Positions 1 to 8,558 are shown, numbered from the stretch's first letter. The stretch is DNA of 15,830 nucleotides from Jimgerdemannia flammicorona (GCA_003990745.1 RBNI01003454.1:1-15830); one strand, 5' to 3'. Notes: generated by a model from the sequence alone, not told the origin. Translations and numbers: made by a program.

Positions 1-12
1 AAAAAAAAAAAA
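1..12 (+). repeat. A-run at the window edge
   Basis: The window opens with twelve A residues. This could be the end of a LINE poly(A) tail lying upstream, because another such tail occurs at 1578-1663, but the upstream sequence is not available and a simple A-run is equally possible. Confidence 0.35.
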
Positions 13-54
13 GCAACAGATAGCTATCTATCAAGCCCTTACTCTAGACCTACA

Positions 55-395
55 ATGGTTACTCTAGCAACTTACACAAACTCAAAGAACACTATTACAC
101 TTTATACTAATATCTCAAGTTATACTAGTAACACTACTACCAGTAGTTCAACTACCTCTAGTAAACAATATAACAAACTAACAGATTCTAGAACTCACAT
201 TCTAAGTAGCTATAATGGTAGCAACCATTACTGTCTTAGCTGAATAGACTCAACCAATCAAAAGTCTGAGCCTACCTATCTTCAATAGTACTATACAAGA
301 AGTCCAAAGCTTCATTAGTATAGTTAACACCAATTTTAAAGCCAACTAATAGACTAATAAGCAAGTTATCAACTGCTTTCTGACAAACAATCAAG
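55..395 (+). pseudogene. Probable N-terminal part of a decayed gypsy gag (old plus-strand element)
   Basis: From the ATG at 55 a Ser/Thr/Asn-rich reading frame of 62 codons runs to a stop at 241; the same AT-rich, stop-broken character continues to 395. I recognise no domain here. The assignment to gag comes from position: once the retroposon at 396-1660 is removed, this segment joins sequence at 1672 that leads into a recognisable gag region and then a gag zinc knuckle. Around 345-395 the frame reads as a polar helical stretch compatible with a gag N-terminal region. It could equally be untranslated leader of the old element. The function of gag would be assembly of the retrotransposon particle. 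Confidence 0.35.
385..395 (+). repeat. Target-site duplication, left copy (LINE insertion)
   Basis: AAACAATCAAG here is repeated exactly at 1661-1671, directly after the poly(A) tail. The two 11-bp copies bracket the retroposon at 396-1660, as expected for target-primed reverse transcription. Because the 3' copy begins with A residues, the exact border with the tail is ambiguous by a few bases. Confidence 0.75.
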
Positions 396-1576
396 ACCAC
401 TAGACTCCTTTCTCCACTACCTTATCAGTCACAAGGTTTGGTAGGTGACCTTCCAAGTCCCCTTTCCCCTATTATTACCCCCTCTACCTCAGGTTGGTTT
501 GCTGTGCCTGCAGGGGCATGGTGGGAGGAGGGCAATGGTGATGAGTTGCCCCTTTATCAGTGTTGGATTGGTGCTTTCTCTACTTTTTTGTGGATTCTGG
601 TGCCTTCAGCTGCATCTGGAGTGTACCCATTTTGGTGCAGCGCCTTCTTCCTTTTGCCATCGCCAACAAGAAGTTGTCTTGGTATGTCTCAGGCTATGTA
701 GAGAGTCAGCTGACCTTGGGCATCAAGTGCTCAGTGTAGGTTACCTGTAGGTCCTCAGTGCCTATAGTGGGGCCCTCTGGCTTTGGCGAGCTTCCCAGCA
801 AGCATGGTTCTGGTGTAGATGACTGTTTTTTCAGGTGTTGTCAGGATGGGAGGGGAGATGGCCATCACAGATAGGAGAAAGGGCAATAACAGTGAACCAG
901 TAGGGTGCCAAGCTGGGGGCAGTTGTTAGGGCTGGGGCAGATACTGCTTCAGTGGGGCCTTTTGATTGGTGTGGTGCAGTTAGATGGTAGGTGTCACTCT
1001 CAGCTTCTTTTGGTGGTCAGCGGGGTTGGGCCCCAGTCATCAGGGGGAGTTGAGGGGCCTGAGGCTATCCATTTCAGACATCTTGGCTGCACTCAACTGG
1101 AACTGGAAGCTGATACAGCAACGTGATCGAGGCCTGCAGGCTTGAGTAGTGGGGTATTGGGGATTTCCTCCCACCTCATGTATAAGTCCTTTACTCACCT
1201 CAACTGGGAGAACCAGGCCCTACCCACCATGTTGTACTTTGATGAGAGTTTTTCTTTGTCTGTCATTCTCTTTGGGGTGGTAGGGGCTATTCTATTTGGC
1301 TCAAGCATGGCCTTGTATATATGTTGGGTTCTCAGGCATGCACTTTCAGTCATTGGCATATGGTTGGGTTTCCCCTGGTGGTAGGGAGAGCATGGTGCAC
1401 AGAATGAGGTATAGGCCAACATCGGTCCTACTGTGCCTGATATGGTCGAGCTGTTGGACAATAGCTAGCCTAGGTTAATGAGGGGGCAGTGCTTGGTGGG
1501 TGGTGGGAGAGGGTTTTGGCCTATATAGTCTAGGTTCCCTTCCAATAAAAATCCATGGGACATGAGTCCATTAAAA

Positions 1577-1660
<84 letters not shown>
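396..1660 (+). mobile_element. 5'-truncated, poly(A)-tailed non-LTR retroposon
   Basis: This block is flanked by an 11-bp target duplication and ends in a long A tract, the structure of a LINE-type insertion. It is G- and T-rich on the plus strand, unlike the A+T-rich sequence on both sides and similar in style to the LINE fragment at 14330-15830. No reverse-transcriptase, endonuclease or zinc-finger domain is recognisable in any frame, so it is probably the 3' untranslated end of a LINE, or a non-autonomous element using LINE machinery. An AATAAA-like signal (CCAATAAAAATCC) lies near 1541-1553, upstream of the tail. Several short open frames within it (for example 445-750 and 905-1126) show no recognisable motif and I do not call them genes. 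Confidence 0.7.

Positions 1661-1663
<3 letters not shown>
1578..1663 (+). repeat. Long poly(A) tail interrupted by one C
   Basis: Forty A residues (1578-1617), one C (1618), then forty-five A residues (1619-1663). This is the 3' tail of the retroposon. The last few A residues overlap the target-site duplication. A tract this long with one interruption suggests recent insertion, although assembly errors are common at such tracts. Confidence 0.85.
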
Positions 1664-1664
<1 letters not shown>

Positions 1665-1671
1665 AATCAAG
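1661..1671 (+). repeat. Target-site duplication, right copy (LINE insertion)
   Basis: AAACAATCAAG, identical to 385-395. Removing the insertion and one copy restores a continuous reading through the old gag segment. Confidence 0.75.
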
Positions 1672-2330
1672 TTCACACTCTGGAACAACTCTTTGCAACT
1701 ACTACAGTTTATATCTATTGAGTTATTATATTCTTCTAAAGACCTACTGAAGAATAGTAGTGAACTCTTTCTAAAAAACCCCTTATATAGAATACCCAAC
1801 CTGCAGTCATTGCCCAGAATGTAGCAAATAATGCTCCTGGATATAGAAATCATCCTGTGGCCTCTGGACTCAAACAACTTATGATTGTTCAATATTATAG
1901 TAAAACTCTGATTGCTGAATCTCAAGCTAAACTCTGCAATCTCAAATTTAATATATATGACAAGAAGGAATTTGAAACCTTCTGTACAAAACTTGAGTCA
2001 CTCCTGAATACTGTTGACCTAGAATATATTATCAATGATAAAGTATGAAATAGTACAAGAGCAGACTATTTATTCAATGTACTATCTAAATGACTTATAA
2101 GAAAAATCTGAGAACAAAGATATCCAGTTAGTTGTGATCACTAACAATAGTATCTGATAAGAATCAAGACTATAGTTAAGCAAATCCTAATAGCCAGACT
2201 AATTCTGTCTTAAAGACAATTCAATAATAAGGAAAAAACCTAGATTAAGAAAGAAGAACCCAAGTATGAAGTATCCTAAGCTCTCTCTATATCTACCTCT
2301 TGGACACTCTGAAATCCTAAACCTATCCAG
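1672..2330 (+). pseudogene. Decayed gag, central part (old plus-strand gypsy element)
   Basis: The frame from about 1803 through the ORF at 1857-2048 reads as a gag capsid-like region of the chromovirus type: FNIYDKKEFETFCTKLESLL followed by VDLEYIINDKV and, after a stop at 2046-2048, a segment resembling the usual 'R-x-A-D-Y-x-x-x-F' helix. These are resemblances judged by eye. Stops and frame breaks follow to 2330. At its right end the frame reads N-P-K-P-I-Q and is then cut by the LTR at 2331. The same frame resumes at 9053 after the 6.7-kb insertion, where it runs into a zinc knuckle. This continuity is the best evidence that the segment is gag. No functional product is expected. Confidence 0.55.
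2327..2330 (+). repeat. Target-site duplication CCAG, left copy (gypsy insertion)
   Basis: CCAG lies immediately left of the LTR at 2331 and is repeated at 9049-9052 immediately right of the other LTR. A four-base duplication fits Ty3/gypsy-type integration. A fifth base does not match. Confidence 0.7.
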
Positions 2331-2803
2331 TATAACATAGTGGATACTTAACCTTGTAAGTACATCGGATTTTTGTATCTTGAATTCTTGATCTTCTTTG
2401 ACTCCACGGAGTCCTTGGTATGCAGGGGTGGGTGAGTTCGAAGTATATCTGCCCGCAGGCTTACTAGTTCCTTTGCTTTCTCTTTGCTTTGAACTATTTC
2501 GATCTGAGGTTTATTCACTCTAAGATACTGGGTTATTTATACAAGTTTGCTAACTATAAGATGGCTACTGAGTTACGTGGCTAAGTTATGAGTCATTTAG
2601 CAAGTATTGAGACTTTTCGACATTGTCTAAATACTATACTATATCAGGTCATCAATTTCGCAAGTGTCGAGATATTTCGACATTGTCTAAATCGGAGACT
2701 TGGCTAACTATAAGGCTATACTATACTGGAAATCGGATTCAGGTACCATGATCAAATGTCTAATTCCCATGATTCATATTACTAATTTGGATTGACCATC
2801 ACA
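2331..2803 (-). repeat. 3' LTR of the dUTPase-bearing gypsy element
   Basis: This 473-bp copy matches 8576-9048 with no gaps. Compared by eye the two differ at 30 positions, all transitions. On the element's coding strand the LTR starts TGTGATGG and should end GTTACA; here the terminal CA is TA (plus-strand start TATAAC instead of TGTAAC). It contains two short palindromic modules at 2605-2622 and 2665-2682. Confidence 0.93.
2605..2682. promoter_or_regulatory. Pair of palindromic modules in the 3' LTR
   Basis: At 2665-2682 the sequence is TGTCGA-N6-TCGACA, a perfect inverted repeat with a six-base spacer. A second copy starts 60 bp earlier at 2605-2622, with its left arm changed to TATTGA by two transitions. 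Each sits in a longer near-repeat of about 33 bp (GCAAGT...GTCTAAAT). They could be binding sites for a dimeric regulator or short hairpins in the LTR transcript; which is unknown. Confidence 0.55.
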
Positions 2804-2814
2804 ACTTCCTCCTG
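2804..2814 (-). other. Polypurine tract
   Basis: On the minus strand CAGGAGGAAGT abuts the first base of the 3' LTR. A purine-rich tract in exactly this place is the usual plus-strand primer for LTR-retrotransposon reverse transcription. It begins 26 bases after the stop codon of the small ORF upstream. Confidence 0.7.
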
Positions 2815-2840
2815 AATAGGTAATTCATCCCTGAGATATC

Positions 2841-3302
2841 CTATTCAAACTCCCAGGCTTCAACGGTTTGTATGGTCTTGTACTGTGCAATTTGTTGTAT
2901 CATGGTTTCCCAATGATGTCGCCTAACTCGCTCAAAGTCTGTAGGGGTTATTCCTTGGATATGGGCTAGTGCTGATTCATCATCTCGAAACAGTTTATAA
3001 ATTCTCTTAACAATGGTGATCTGTGAATAAGAGAGCTGACATTCCACAATCCAATCTTCTTTGGTCATTTCCGCATTCTGGTTAAGTATCTGTCCGAGCT
3101 TGAAGTACTCTTGGAACTCCATTCTATGATGGTAGGCCTTGAAGTGTGAAATTTGAGAGAGATGGGTCTGGACCATACTTTGGATACTGTCATAACATTC
3201 TTCTATAGTCGGGGGTTCAGTAGTATGCCATTGTCTCTCAATGGCTCTTTGGGTAGCACTAGTGATCTTGAGTGCTGTTTCAGTGCTTCAGTTATTGGCC
3301 AT
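2841..3302 (-). pseudogene. Extra small ORF (ORF3) between integrase and the 3' LTR, unknown function
   Basis: This frame of 153 codons plus stop starts with an ATG at 3302-3300 that overlaps the pol stop codon in the string CATGGCCAATAA: pol reads CAT-GGC-CAA-TAA, and ORF3 reads ATG-GCC-AAT in the next frame. One in-frame TGA at codon 5 (3290-3288) is the only interruption and could come from CGA by a single transition. If translation starts at the later ATG (3176), 111 codons remain. The product would be polar and probably helical, with segments such as ERQWHTTEPPTIEECY and DFERVRRHHWETM. I see no signal peptide, transmembrane segment or envelope-like feature, no zinc motif and no known domain. 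It ends just before the polypurine tract. The overlapping stop and start suggest a coupled or reinitiated product in the ancestor (inference). A decayed C-terminal pol extension reached by frameshift is the main alternative. Confidence 0.6.
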
Positions 3303-4499
3303 GATACTTCTTGAGTCGGTTTCGGTAGATAGTAGTGGAGATGATTGTGCCTGAGGTTTTTCGTAGCCAAAAGGTAGTCCCTTTTATATCTTGCACCAGG
3401 TAAGGTCCTTCCCACTTGGGCTCCAGTTTTCGTGACCATGAAGCTTCCACCATATTCCGATATACTAGGACTTTGTCTCCTATCTTGATAATCTCCAAGG
3501 GTTTGTGGGTCTTTTCTGTATTGTTCCGTTGAAGTGTCTGTGCCTTAATGATGTAATCTTCAGCCTTCTTCCTGATTTGGTATAGTTTCCGTATCTCTAT
3601 GTCCATGCGTTTCTAGACAGCATCTCTATTGGACAATAAGGTTCCTTGAGAACTTTCTTCTCCGAACAGCATTTCTCGAGGGGTGAAGTGGGTGCTTTGT
3701 GATCGAATATCCCGAAGAGCAGATAATGCTATTGGTAGATAGTGATCTCAATTTTCATAGTTATTACAGATCTTGGCAATAACATTCTTGAGTGTTTTGT
3801 TGGTTCTTTCTGCTTGTCCGTTTCCTTGGGGATGGTATGCTATGGTCCGAATATGCTGGGTTCTATATTTCTTGTAGAGGATCTCAAAGAACTGGTTCAC
3901 GAATTCTGTTCCTCTGTCTGTGGTGACTTGTACTGGGGTTTTGAATCGGCAGATGATTTCCTTGTGAAAGAAATCAGCAATTGACTGTGCATTGGCTTCC
4001 TTGAGGAGTCCTGCCTCTATCCATTTTGTGAAGAGGTCTACAATGACAATGATGTATCGGTTGCCAGTCAAGGTCAAGGGTAGAGGACCAATTACATCCA
4101 TTGCAATATGGGCGAATGGTACCAGTTCTATGTGTGCTGATCCCAGGGCTTGATTTCGTTGGTCTTGTTTTTGTTTCTGGCATTTGTCACAGGTTTTGAC
4201 AAATTGTCTGATATCTTCCTCCATTCCTGGCCACCACATTGTTCTTCTTGCTTTGTCATATGTGTTTTTTCCTCCTAGATGGCTAAGTTCATGTATTGAT
4301 TTCATTGCTTGCTCCTTCTTATGATCAGGTATGACTAGTAGTTTTCCTTTCTTCAGTGTTTCTCCATTGGTTTCGAATTGTTTCCATGTCCTGCTGATAA
4401 TTGTTTATGTCCATTCTTCTAGATGTTGGGGCATCTTTTGCTGTCCCAGGTAGGTGATGATTCCATAGTAGAGTTCCTTATTCATGATTGATTTGCTAG
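3292..4499 (-). pseudogene. Integrase with GPY/F-like C-terminal module (broken pol 3' part)
   Basis: This frame carries the integrase. The zinc-binding HHCC motif is seen as HELSH ... CDKC (residues 5, 9, 39 and 42 of the open stretch 4305-3748). The DDE triad is complete: D70 in AMDVIGPL, D130 in TTDRGTEF, and E166 in YHPQGNGQAERTN. After stops at 3750-3748 (TGA, probably from TGG) and 3615-3613 (TAG) the frame continues 3606-3292 with IKIGDKVLVY and KLEPKWEGPYLV, which match the GPY/F module that follows gypsy integrases. A further TAA is at 4407-4405. No chromodomain follows. The protein would insert the cDNA into chromosomes. The frame differs from the upstream pol frame, so a one-base deletion or a two-base insertion has occurred near 4500. 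The pol stop TAA (3294-3292) overlaps the start of ORF3. Confidence 0.9.
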
Positions 4500-5248
4500 T
4501 TGGAGATATTTCGGGGTGTCCGTGAGAGGGCATCTGCATTGGCGTTAGTTCTTCCTGGGTGGTGTACAATTGTTACATCATAGGCTTGTAGCTTCATGAT
4601 CCATCTGACATAGATTCCTTTGGGTTGTCCGGTGGTCAGTAGCCAGGTGAGGGCTGAGTGGTCTGTCTGGATAGTGAAGTGTCTTCCAGCAAGGTAGTAG
4701 TGGAACTTTTCTATAGCCCAGATGACTGCGAGGCATTCCAACTTATAGGATTCATATTCCTTTTCAGCTCCTCTGGTTCCTTGGCTCAGGTATGTAATGA
4801 CATACTCTACTTTGTCTTTTTTCTGGGCCAAGACTGCTCCAAGTCCTTGTGCACTTGCATCTATCTGCAGGATAAATTCTTGAGTCCAATCAGGTCTTCT
4901 AAGGATGGGTGCCTGGGTCAGCCTGACCTTGAGTTCATTGAATGCTTTTTGTTGCCTGCCAGTCCATTGGAACTTGATATCCTTCTTGTTGAGTTTGTAA
5001 ATTGGGTCTGCAATGTTGGAAAATCCTCTAATAAATCTGCGATAGTAGGAGGCAAGTCCCATGAAGGCTTGGGCTTCAGTGACTGTAGTAGGTCTTGGAT
5101 ATACTGCTACTGCCTGTATCTTGAGGGGGTCCGTGTGTGTTCTATCTCGGTTGATAACATGTCCAAAGTAAGAGATCTTGATTTTCGCAAACTTGCATTT
5201 CTTCGGTTTGATGTAAAGACCATGCTTTCTCAACCTTTCCATCATCTG
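4496..5248 (-). pseudogene. Reverse transcriptase thumb/connection and RNase H (pol continuation)
   Basis: This is the in-frame continuation of the upstream RT segment after a TAG (5251-5249) that probably replaced CAG. Residues 1-95 of the open stretch starting at 5245 are the RT C-terminal region: KPKKCKF, YFGHVI, and the FMGLASYYRRFI motif typical of gypsy elements. RNase H follows with its acidic residues in place: D129 in LQIDAS, E170 in KLECLAV, D195 in QTDHSAL, and a C-terminal HHPGRTNANADALSR with the last Asp. RNase H removes the RNA template during cDNA synthesis. The frame ends at a TAG (4498-4496) created where the reading frame shifts into the integrase frame. Nothing in this part looks catalytically damaged. 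Confidence 0.92.
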
Positions 5249-5992
5249 CTAGATGTGCTGCAGATGTTCTTTGGCTGTCTTGCTGTAGATGATTACGTTG
5301 TCTACATAAACCATCATCCATCTCCCCATATCATAGCGAAAGATTTTGTTCATCATTCGCTGGAAGCTTGCTGGTGCATTGCACATTCTGAATGGCATTC
5401 GCAGGTAGACATAGGTTCCGTCTGGGGTGATGAAAGCTGATTTCTCACTCACTGCTTCTGTGAGGCCAATTTGATAGAATCCCGAGTATAAGTCCAAGAT
5501 GCTGTAGTACTGTGCCTCATCTCCCAGAGTTACGAGAATATTGCTGATAAGGGGTAGTGGTTGGCGATCCTTCTTGGTAATCGAGTTGAGCTTTTTATAA
5601 TCAGTACAGAGTCTTGGTGCGAATTCTCCTGGTTTGCTTCCTTTCTTTGGGGCTAGTATGACTGGTGAAGCCCAAGGACTACTAGCTTCTTTGATGATAC
5701 CAGCTTCTTCCATCTGCTTGATTTCTTCTCTGAGCCATTCACGGTAGGCTGGTGGGATGGGTCTTGCTTTCTGATAGATTGGTTCAGTGTCTCCTGTATC
5801 CACATCATGGTAGTAGTGTGGGGTCTTTCCTTTGATATCCTTGAAATCTGTGGCAAGGACATCCTCGAATTCGTAGAGTATCTTCTTGAGTTCTTTCTTG
5901 AGTGGAAACTCATTCCCAATAGTGTAGCTATGCTTGGTTGTGGTTTCCTCCTTCTTGTGATCTAATTCAGTGATTTTGGTGCTGGCAAATAC

Positions 5993-6412
5993 TCCTCTTC
6001 TAGTGGATCCAAATCCTTTCCTTCCTCTTTCTGTTTCCTGCAACTTCTTGACTTCCATGATCTTTGGTTGTAGAACTGGGAAGATCAGCATCTGTGCTAG
6101 TTGATCCTTCTTCTTGACTGGGAATGGAATGGTAGGATTATGATTCCTAGCAATGAGTAGTATTTCCCCAATATAGTCCGAATTGATGACTCCTCCTTCA
6201 ATGGTGATTTCGCTTTTTGCCAGGCTGCTTCTTGTCTTGAGAATTCCGATGTGGTCCTTTGGAATGGTCATCTCTAGTCTAGTTGCGAGTAGAGTAGTTG
6301 TCTGGGGCTCCAGTATGGTTTCCTCTACTGTGGCAATATCCATTCTGGCTGCATTTTCTGACTTGTATTCTGGTAGAACTGCATCAGGATGGATTTTCCG
6401 AATCTTGACCTT
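5993..6412 (-). other. dUTPase domain inside pol, between protease and RT
   Basis: All five trimeric dUTPase motifs can be traced in order within residues 108-247 of the stretch starting at 6733. Motif I is AARMDIATVEE (usually AGYDLYA), motif II is GILKTRSSLA (usually GRIxPRSSLA), motif III is GGVINSDYIGEI (usually GVIDxDYRGEI), motif IV is QLAQMLIFPV, and motif V is RGRKGFGSTR. The enzyme hydrolyses dUTP to dUMP and would limit uracil in element cDNA. The catalytic Asp of motif III is Asn184 here (codon AAT at 6184-6182), a single G-to-A change at an inferred CpG, so this copy should be inactive. Some retroviruses carry dUTPase, but between PR and RT in a gypsy element it is unusual as far as I know. 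The fold is clear from the motifs; present activity is unlikely. Confidence 0.9.
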
Positions 6413-6547
6413 GATTTCTTCTTCATCATCGCTGTCTTCTAGGAGGGCTGGTGGTTTGTCATCTTCCTCCTCTTCCTTTTCTCTTCTGGCCTGTTCTTCG
6501 AGAACCTTCTGTTTCCTTTCATAGTAGATCTTCTTGATTCTATCAGT

Positions 6548-6643
6548 GCATTGGTAGCAATCATTGACATGCTCCATACAGTATATCTTGATTCCATGGG
6601 GGCAGACTCCTTGTGGCATATATCCTTCTGCAATCTTCTTGCA
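6548..6643 (-). other. Cys/His-rich cluster preceding the dUTPase
   Basis: Residues 31-62 of the stretch starting at 6733 contain C31, C44, H46, C52, H55, C59 and C62, in the short strings GVCPHGIKIYC and EHVNDCYQC. The spacing C-x-H-x5-C-x2-H-x3-C-x2-C could hold one or two zinc ions. It is not the CCHC gag knuckle nor the integrase HHCC finger, both of which are elsewhere in this element. I do not recognise the family. A short treble-clef-like fold is possible (inference). Confidence 0.5.
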
Positions 6644-6769
6644 CCATTCCTCCTCACTCATCCATCTGACTTTCTTCTTTTTCTGCATGGTTACCATGTA
6701 GGCTTCCTCTTGCTCACCTTCTTCTTCCTCCATCTTGGGGAGTACTCCTTTGTTAACATTGATAGGGAT

Positions 6770-7552
6770 TCACATCTTTTGTCCTCGGTAGACAATTTGC
6801 ATCTTCTGTGTATTCAGATCAATTATTGCTCTGGCTTTGTGAAGCCACTGGTTGCTGATGAGGATGTTATAGTTGGTTGCATTGGTTACAATCACATCAA
6901 CTGGGATGGTTGCTCCTCTGAACTTGATGGGAACATCTCGGATCTTTCCCAGAGGGGTGGCTCTTGTGCTATCTGCTGTGACAAATACCAGCTTGGTTGC
7001 TTCTTCAATCTCCCATCCTAAGTAGTCTACTGTCTTCTTGCTGAGGAGATATCCTCCTGCTCCTGTGTCTATGATGGCTTCAAAGATTCTATCTTCGATT
7101 TGGCAGGTTGCATAAGCAGAAGTCTTGAAGTTGTCTTCACTTTCCTCTCCAGAGTCTTCTTGAATATTATTGGCCTCGGTTATCTTCCAACCTTGCTCCT
7201 TGGTAGTTTCTGCTAGTCTAAATCTCATTTGCTGCCTGAATGTGGGGATTTCTGCCAGCTGGCCAAAGGTAGCATTGACTTTTTGTTGGCTGAGATCCTT
7301 GAAGATATCATACTTGAAAGTCTTGGTCTTGCAAAGCTTCTTCTCCTTTTCTCCTTCACTTGCTGGAGTGGTTCCTCGGATGATATCTTGGACTGCTTGC
7401 TCAAGCTCTATGTCTTGATCCATTTCTTCAGCTTGGCTTTCTGTGGTTGTTTCCATCTGCTTTTCCACTGGGTTCTTCTTGGGTCTTTCTGGCGGTCTCT
7501 TGTAGGGTTCCTTGCAAACATCCTTCTTCGTGGTCTGAGCAGGATAGGCCTC
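6770..7552 (-). pseudogene. Aspartic protease (retropepsin) segment of gag-pro-pol
   Basis: The open frame directly follows the gag stop at 7555-7553 in the same frame. From the first ATG (7468) it has 232 codons. Residues 1-110 are a Glu/Gln-rich spacer with a KYDIFKDLSQQKVNATFGQL stretch that resembles the conserved region before protease in fungal gypsy elements. The protease core has EAIIDTGAGGYLL (catalytic Asp134 in DTGA), an I-P-V-D-V-I-V strand, and YNILISNQWL in place of the usual I-L-G-x-x-W-L. Retropepsin cleaves the polyprotein. The TGA at 6772-6770 ends this stretch, and the frame carries straight on into the dUTPase-RT region, so it is more likely a mutation (CGA or TGG to TGA) than a natural terminus. 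Confidence 0.88.
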
Positions 7553-8473
7553 TCATTCCTCGTCTGAATCTCCGATCTCCTCGAAGGTGATGATGTTGGC
7601 TTGCTCCTTATTTCTAGTAGTAGCATTGCTTGGCTGGGCCTTGTGCTTGGTTTCACTCATACATTTATATGAGTAGTGGCCTTCTTCTCCACAGCTGTAG
7701 TAGGTACCTTTCTTCTTGTCTGAGGTGGCAGCAAACTTCTGAATTGGGCAGTGATCTCTTCCTCTGATTTCCTTTACCACATCTCCTAGGTGAGCAGTCA
7801 TTTCGGCAAACTACTTGGCAAGTTCTTCCATAGGATTGCTGTTTCTCTGTTGTTCTATGGCTCTTGGCTGAGGTGTGTTTCGATTGATCATAGTGGTAGG
7901 GATCACACTAGTTGGCTTGGGTGCTTCGATTCTAATGCTAGTAACTCTTTCCATTGTATGGTCTTGTGGATGTCTGGCTATCCAATATCGCTGAGCATAG
8001 GTGACCTTTTGTGCCAGATCTAGGACTACTGGTGATGAGCGGATGGCCAAGGCTATCTCTGGGTGAACTCCTTTCATGAAGGTTGCTTCAGCTACCTGGT
8101 CTCAGATAGCATCAGCATAATCCGCAAGGATTATCTGATATCAGATTCTTGTGAAGAATGTGTTTGGATTCTCGCTCATTCCTTAACATATTGTATTGAG
8201 CTGGTCCTTCAGGGCTTGCTTGATCTCATCTGTGTAATAGATATTCTGGAGCCAGGTCTTCTGTGCATTCAGTATAGCATCGGCATCATTTCCTACATAA
8301 GTTGCAGCTGTGAATGCTGCTCTTGCAGGTCCTCATAGGCTGTAGAGCATGAGGGCTACTTGCTGTGCTGCAGTTAAGGTCCTAACAGCAGCATACTGCT
8401 CAAAATCGTCTATGAAGGTGACAATTGATTCATCCAAAGTATATCCATGGAATACAGATGGTCTCATGTCCAT
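7553..8473 (-). pseudogene. Gag with zinc knuckle, five premature stops
   Basis: From the ATG at 8473 one frame of 306 codons reaches a TGA at 7555-7553. Five internal stops interrupt it at 8335-8333 (TGA), 8185-8183 (TAA), 8143-8141 (TGA), 8104-8102 (TGA) and 7813-7811 (TAG). Each differs by one C-to-T change from an Arg or Gln codon. The capsid-like part includes DESIVTFIDDFEQYA and PEIALAIRSS. Near the C terminus GTYYSCGEEGHYSYKC (7708-7661) is a CCHC zinc knuckle whose first Cys is Tyr (codon 7702-7700), again one G-to-A change. Gag forms the particle and packages RNA. The frame is open a little upstream of 8473 apart from TGA codons, so the true start could be earlier. No frameshift separates gag from protease, suggesting an original single gag-pro-pol frame. 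Confidence 0.88.
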
Positions 8474-8558
8474 TTTGTCTGATTGTATTATATGAGTTCT
8501 TGTGGTAGCGGTTGTTCATTGTTCAGCTTGAAAGTGAGGGATTCATCTTGAATCACCA

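Larger units (their letters stand above)
5249..6769 (-). pseudogene. Pol central part: Cys/His cluster, dUTPase and reverse transcriptase
   Basis: The 494-codon open stretch from the ATG at 6733 is in the same frame as gag and protease; a TGA at 6772-6770 separates it from protease. Domain order: basic and acidic linker with a Cys/His cluster (residues 31-62), an acidic spacer (about 85-106), dUTPase (about 108-247), then RT (about 300-494). RT landmarks are SPWASPVILAPKK, RLCTDYKKLN, SILDLYSGFYQI (first catalytic Asp), RMPFRMCNAPASFQ and VYVDNVIIYS. The last should contain YVDD; here the second Asp is Asn479 (codon 5299-5297), one G-to-A change, which would abolish polymerase activity. The domain continues past the TAG at 5251-5249. 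Residues before 6733 (IPINVNKGVLPK) are open in the same frame, so the ATG is probably not a real start. Confidence 0.92.

Noticed and set aside
1465..1925. Open frames rich in Phe on the minus strand and Lys on the plus strand.
   Set aside because: They are translations of the 86-base A-tract and are not proteins.
2841..3302. Reading the third ORF as an envelope gene.
   Set aside because: There is no signal peptide, transmembrane segment, cleavage site or Cys pattern of an envelope protein, and it is too short.
4658..5440. A 260-codon open frame on the plus strand.
   Set aside because: It lies antisense to the RT and RNase H of the gypsy element; the minus strand has clear conserved motifs and this frame has none.
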